A DNA stretch of 64,000 nt. It comes from Candidatus Aminicenantes bacterium UBA2190. GTDB taxonomy: Bacteria; Acidobacteriota; Aminicenantia; UBA2199. Location: NCBI GenBank assembly GCA_002335385.1, contig DCVK01000016.1:22167-86166 (forward strand), in the 5' to 3' direction. The notes below the pieces were generated by a model. It saw only the letters and a list, made by a program, of their open reading frames with translations, made no database searches and was not told the DNA's origin. The position numbers and the translations under genes were made by a program. Below, piece after piece: positions 63,417-64,000 of the stretch (positions are counted from its first letter, which is position 1; the number at the start of each line of letters is the position of its first letter).

Positions 63417-64000
63417 TTATTTGTGGAACTTGCGGATGAACTCCTCGACCTCGGGGATGCCGCCCTGGAATATCAAATAACCATTATAAGGCTCGCGCTC
63501 GGTGATCTCGCCGGCAATCGGCGTCAACATCAATTGTTTGACCTTGTCCAGATCGGTCGTCTGGCCCAGGGCCCAGGCCAGCTTGACGTAGGCCACCTCG
63601 GGCAGCATGTTCTCCGCCGGCACGATGCCCTTGGCCATCAGGTCGCGGCCGGTATCGTAGACGAACATGTGCACATAGCCCCACAGCGTCTGCACGGTCA
63701 TGTAGATGGCCACGCCCTTTTCGGCGGCGCGCACGATGGCCGGGTAGAGCGGCTTGTTGACGTGACCCAGCCCGGTGCCGGCGATGACGATGCCGCGGTA
63801 GCCATTGTCGACCATCGAGTCGATCATGTCGGGCTGCATGTTGGGGTAGTAGTAGAGCATGCCCACCTTCTCCTCGAAGTACGGCTGGATGGTGACCTCG
63901 CGGTCGTTGCGCCGGCGGTTGTAATCCTGGCGCAGGGGGGTGATCTTCCTGCGGTCGACCATGGCCAGCGGGATATCGCCGATGGTGCGGAAGGTGGAGC
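63417..64000 (-). CDS. GatD-type asparaginase/amidotransferase subunit, C-terminal part
   Basis: About 193 residues are visible; the N terminus lies beyond the right edge. VIAGTGLGHVNKPLYPAIV, the tail of the asparaginase-like domain, and VYDTGRDLMAKGIVPAENML with PEVAYVKLAWALGQTTDL match archaeal Glu-tRNA(Gln) amidotransferase subunit D (GatD) better than bacterial asparaginase I. Known: GatD releases ammonia from glutamine or asparagine for GatE. It is followed by PYNGYLIFQGGIPEVEEFIR, a short helical tail. If a gatE gene lies outside the window the pair would be unusual in a bacterium; a stand-alone asparaginase is the alternative. Confidence 0.82.
   Translation of the reverse strand, partial: STFRTIGDIPLAMVDRRKITPLRQDYNRRRNDREVTIQPYFEEKVGMLYYYPNMQPDMIDSMVDNGYRGIVIAGTGLGHVNKPLYPAIVRAAEKGVAIYMTVQTLWGYVHMFVYDTGRDLMAKGIVPAENMLPEVAYVKLAWALGQTTDLDKVKQLMLTPIAGEITEREPYNGYLIFQGGIPEVEEFIRKFHK

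Overview
This 64 kb window is a GC-rich stretch of bacterial chromosome. It is densely packed, with many 4-base stop/start overlaps and strong AGGAGG-type ribosome sites. The envelope looks Gram-negative: lipoproteins, a penicillin-binding protein 1C paired with a bacterial alpha-2-macroglobulin, and small barrel-like secreted proteins. Two tricorn-like proteases, an M28 and a C1-like secreted peptidase, an EFR1-type ferredoxin/flavodoxin and an archaeal-style GatD fit an anaerobic, protein-degrading bacterium of the Acidobacteriota/Aminicenantota kind. That placement is inference from gene content, not from a marker tree.

Layout. 1-5095 (minus): the conserved rpmH-rnpA-yidD-yidC-jag-mnmE-mnmG block with a near-consensus promoter. 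rnpA carries a frameshift in a ten-base homopolymer. 5217-10382 (plus): pepT, a small secreted protein and a tricorn-like protease. 10431-11577: an AT-richer insert with a sulfotransferase-like gene. 11664-15546 (minus): formate-tetrahydrofolate ligase and an NtrY-like kinase. 15677-19235 (plus): tRNA-Arg(CCU) leading directly into a TPR gene, then pyrK-pyrD and a flippase-like membrane protein. 19180-22888 (minus): a beta-propeller/EFR1 pair and two secreted proteins. 23049-26056 (plus): asnS, a C1-like peptidase and a thiamine-binding protein. 26146-28951 (minus): a minor-pilin cluster back to back with comEA (29229). 29936-39528 (minus): pbpC, alpha-2-macroglobulin, a lipoprotein and a glycosyltransferase. 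39730-42951 (plus): HU and the TrkA-TrkH potassium system.

43014-64000 is more accessory. It holds several unrelated secreted proteins with small beta-rich domains, an EamA transporter with a decayed second copy of its 3' end, a membrane-anchored DUF362 protein with Kre9/KNH-like repeats, a second tricorn protease with a flavin reductase, a membrane class III cyclase, a MATE exporter, a secreted EndoU RNase beside a small cytosolic protein (a candidate RNase/inhibitor pair), an M28 peptidase, an acetoacetate-decarboxylase-like gene and the C-terminal part of a GatD-type amidotransferase subunit whose 3' end is also duplicated as a fragment.

Promoters are readable as TTGACA-N17-TATAAT. In at least five genes the -10 box ends 6-7 bases before the start codon, which predicts leaderless mRNAs. 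TTG and GTG starts are frequent. The points most worth following are the rnpA frameshift, the EndoU pair, the leaderless promoters, GatD in a bacterium, and the family of gene remnants between 46 and 63 kb.
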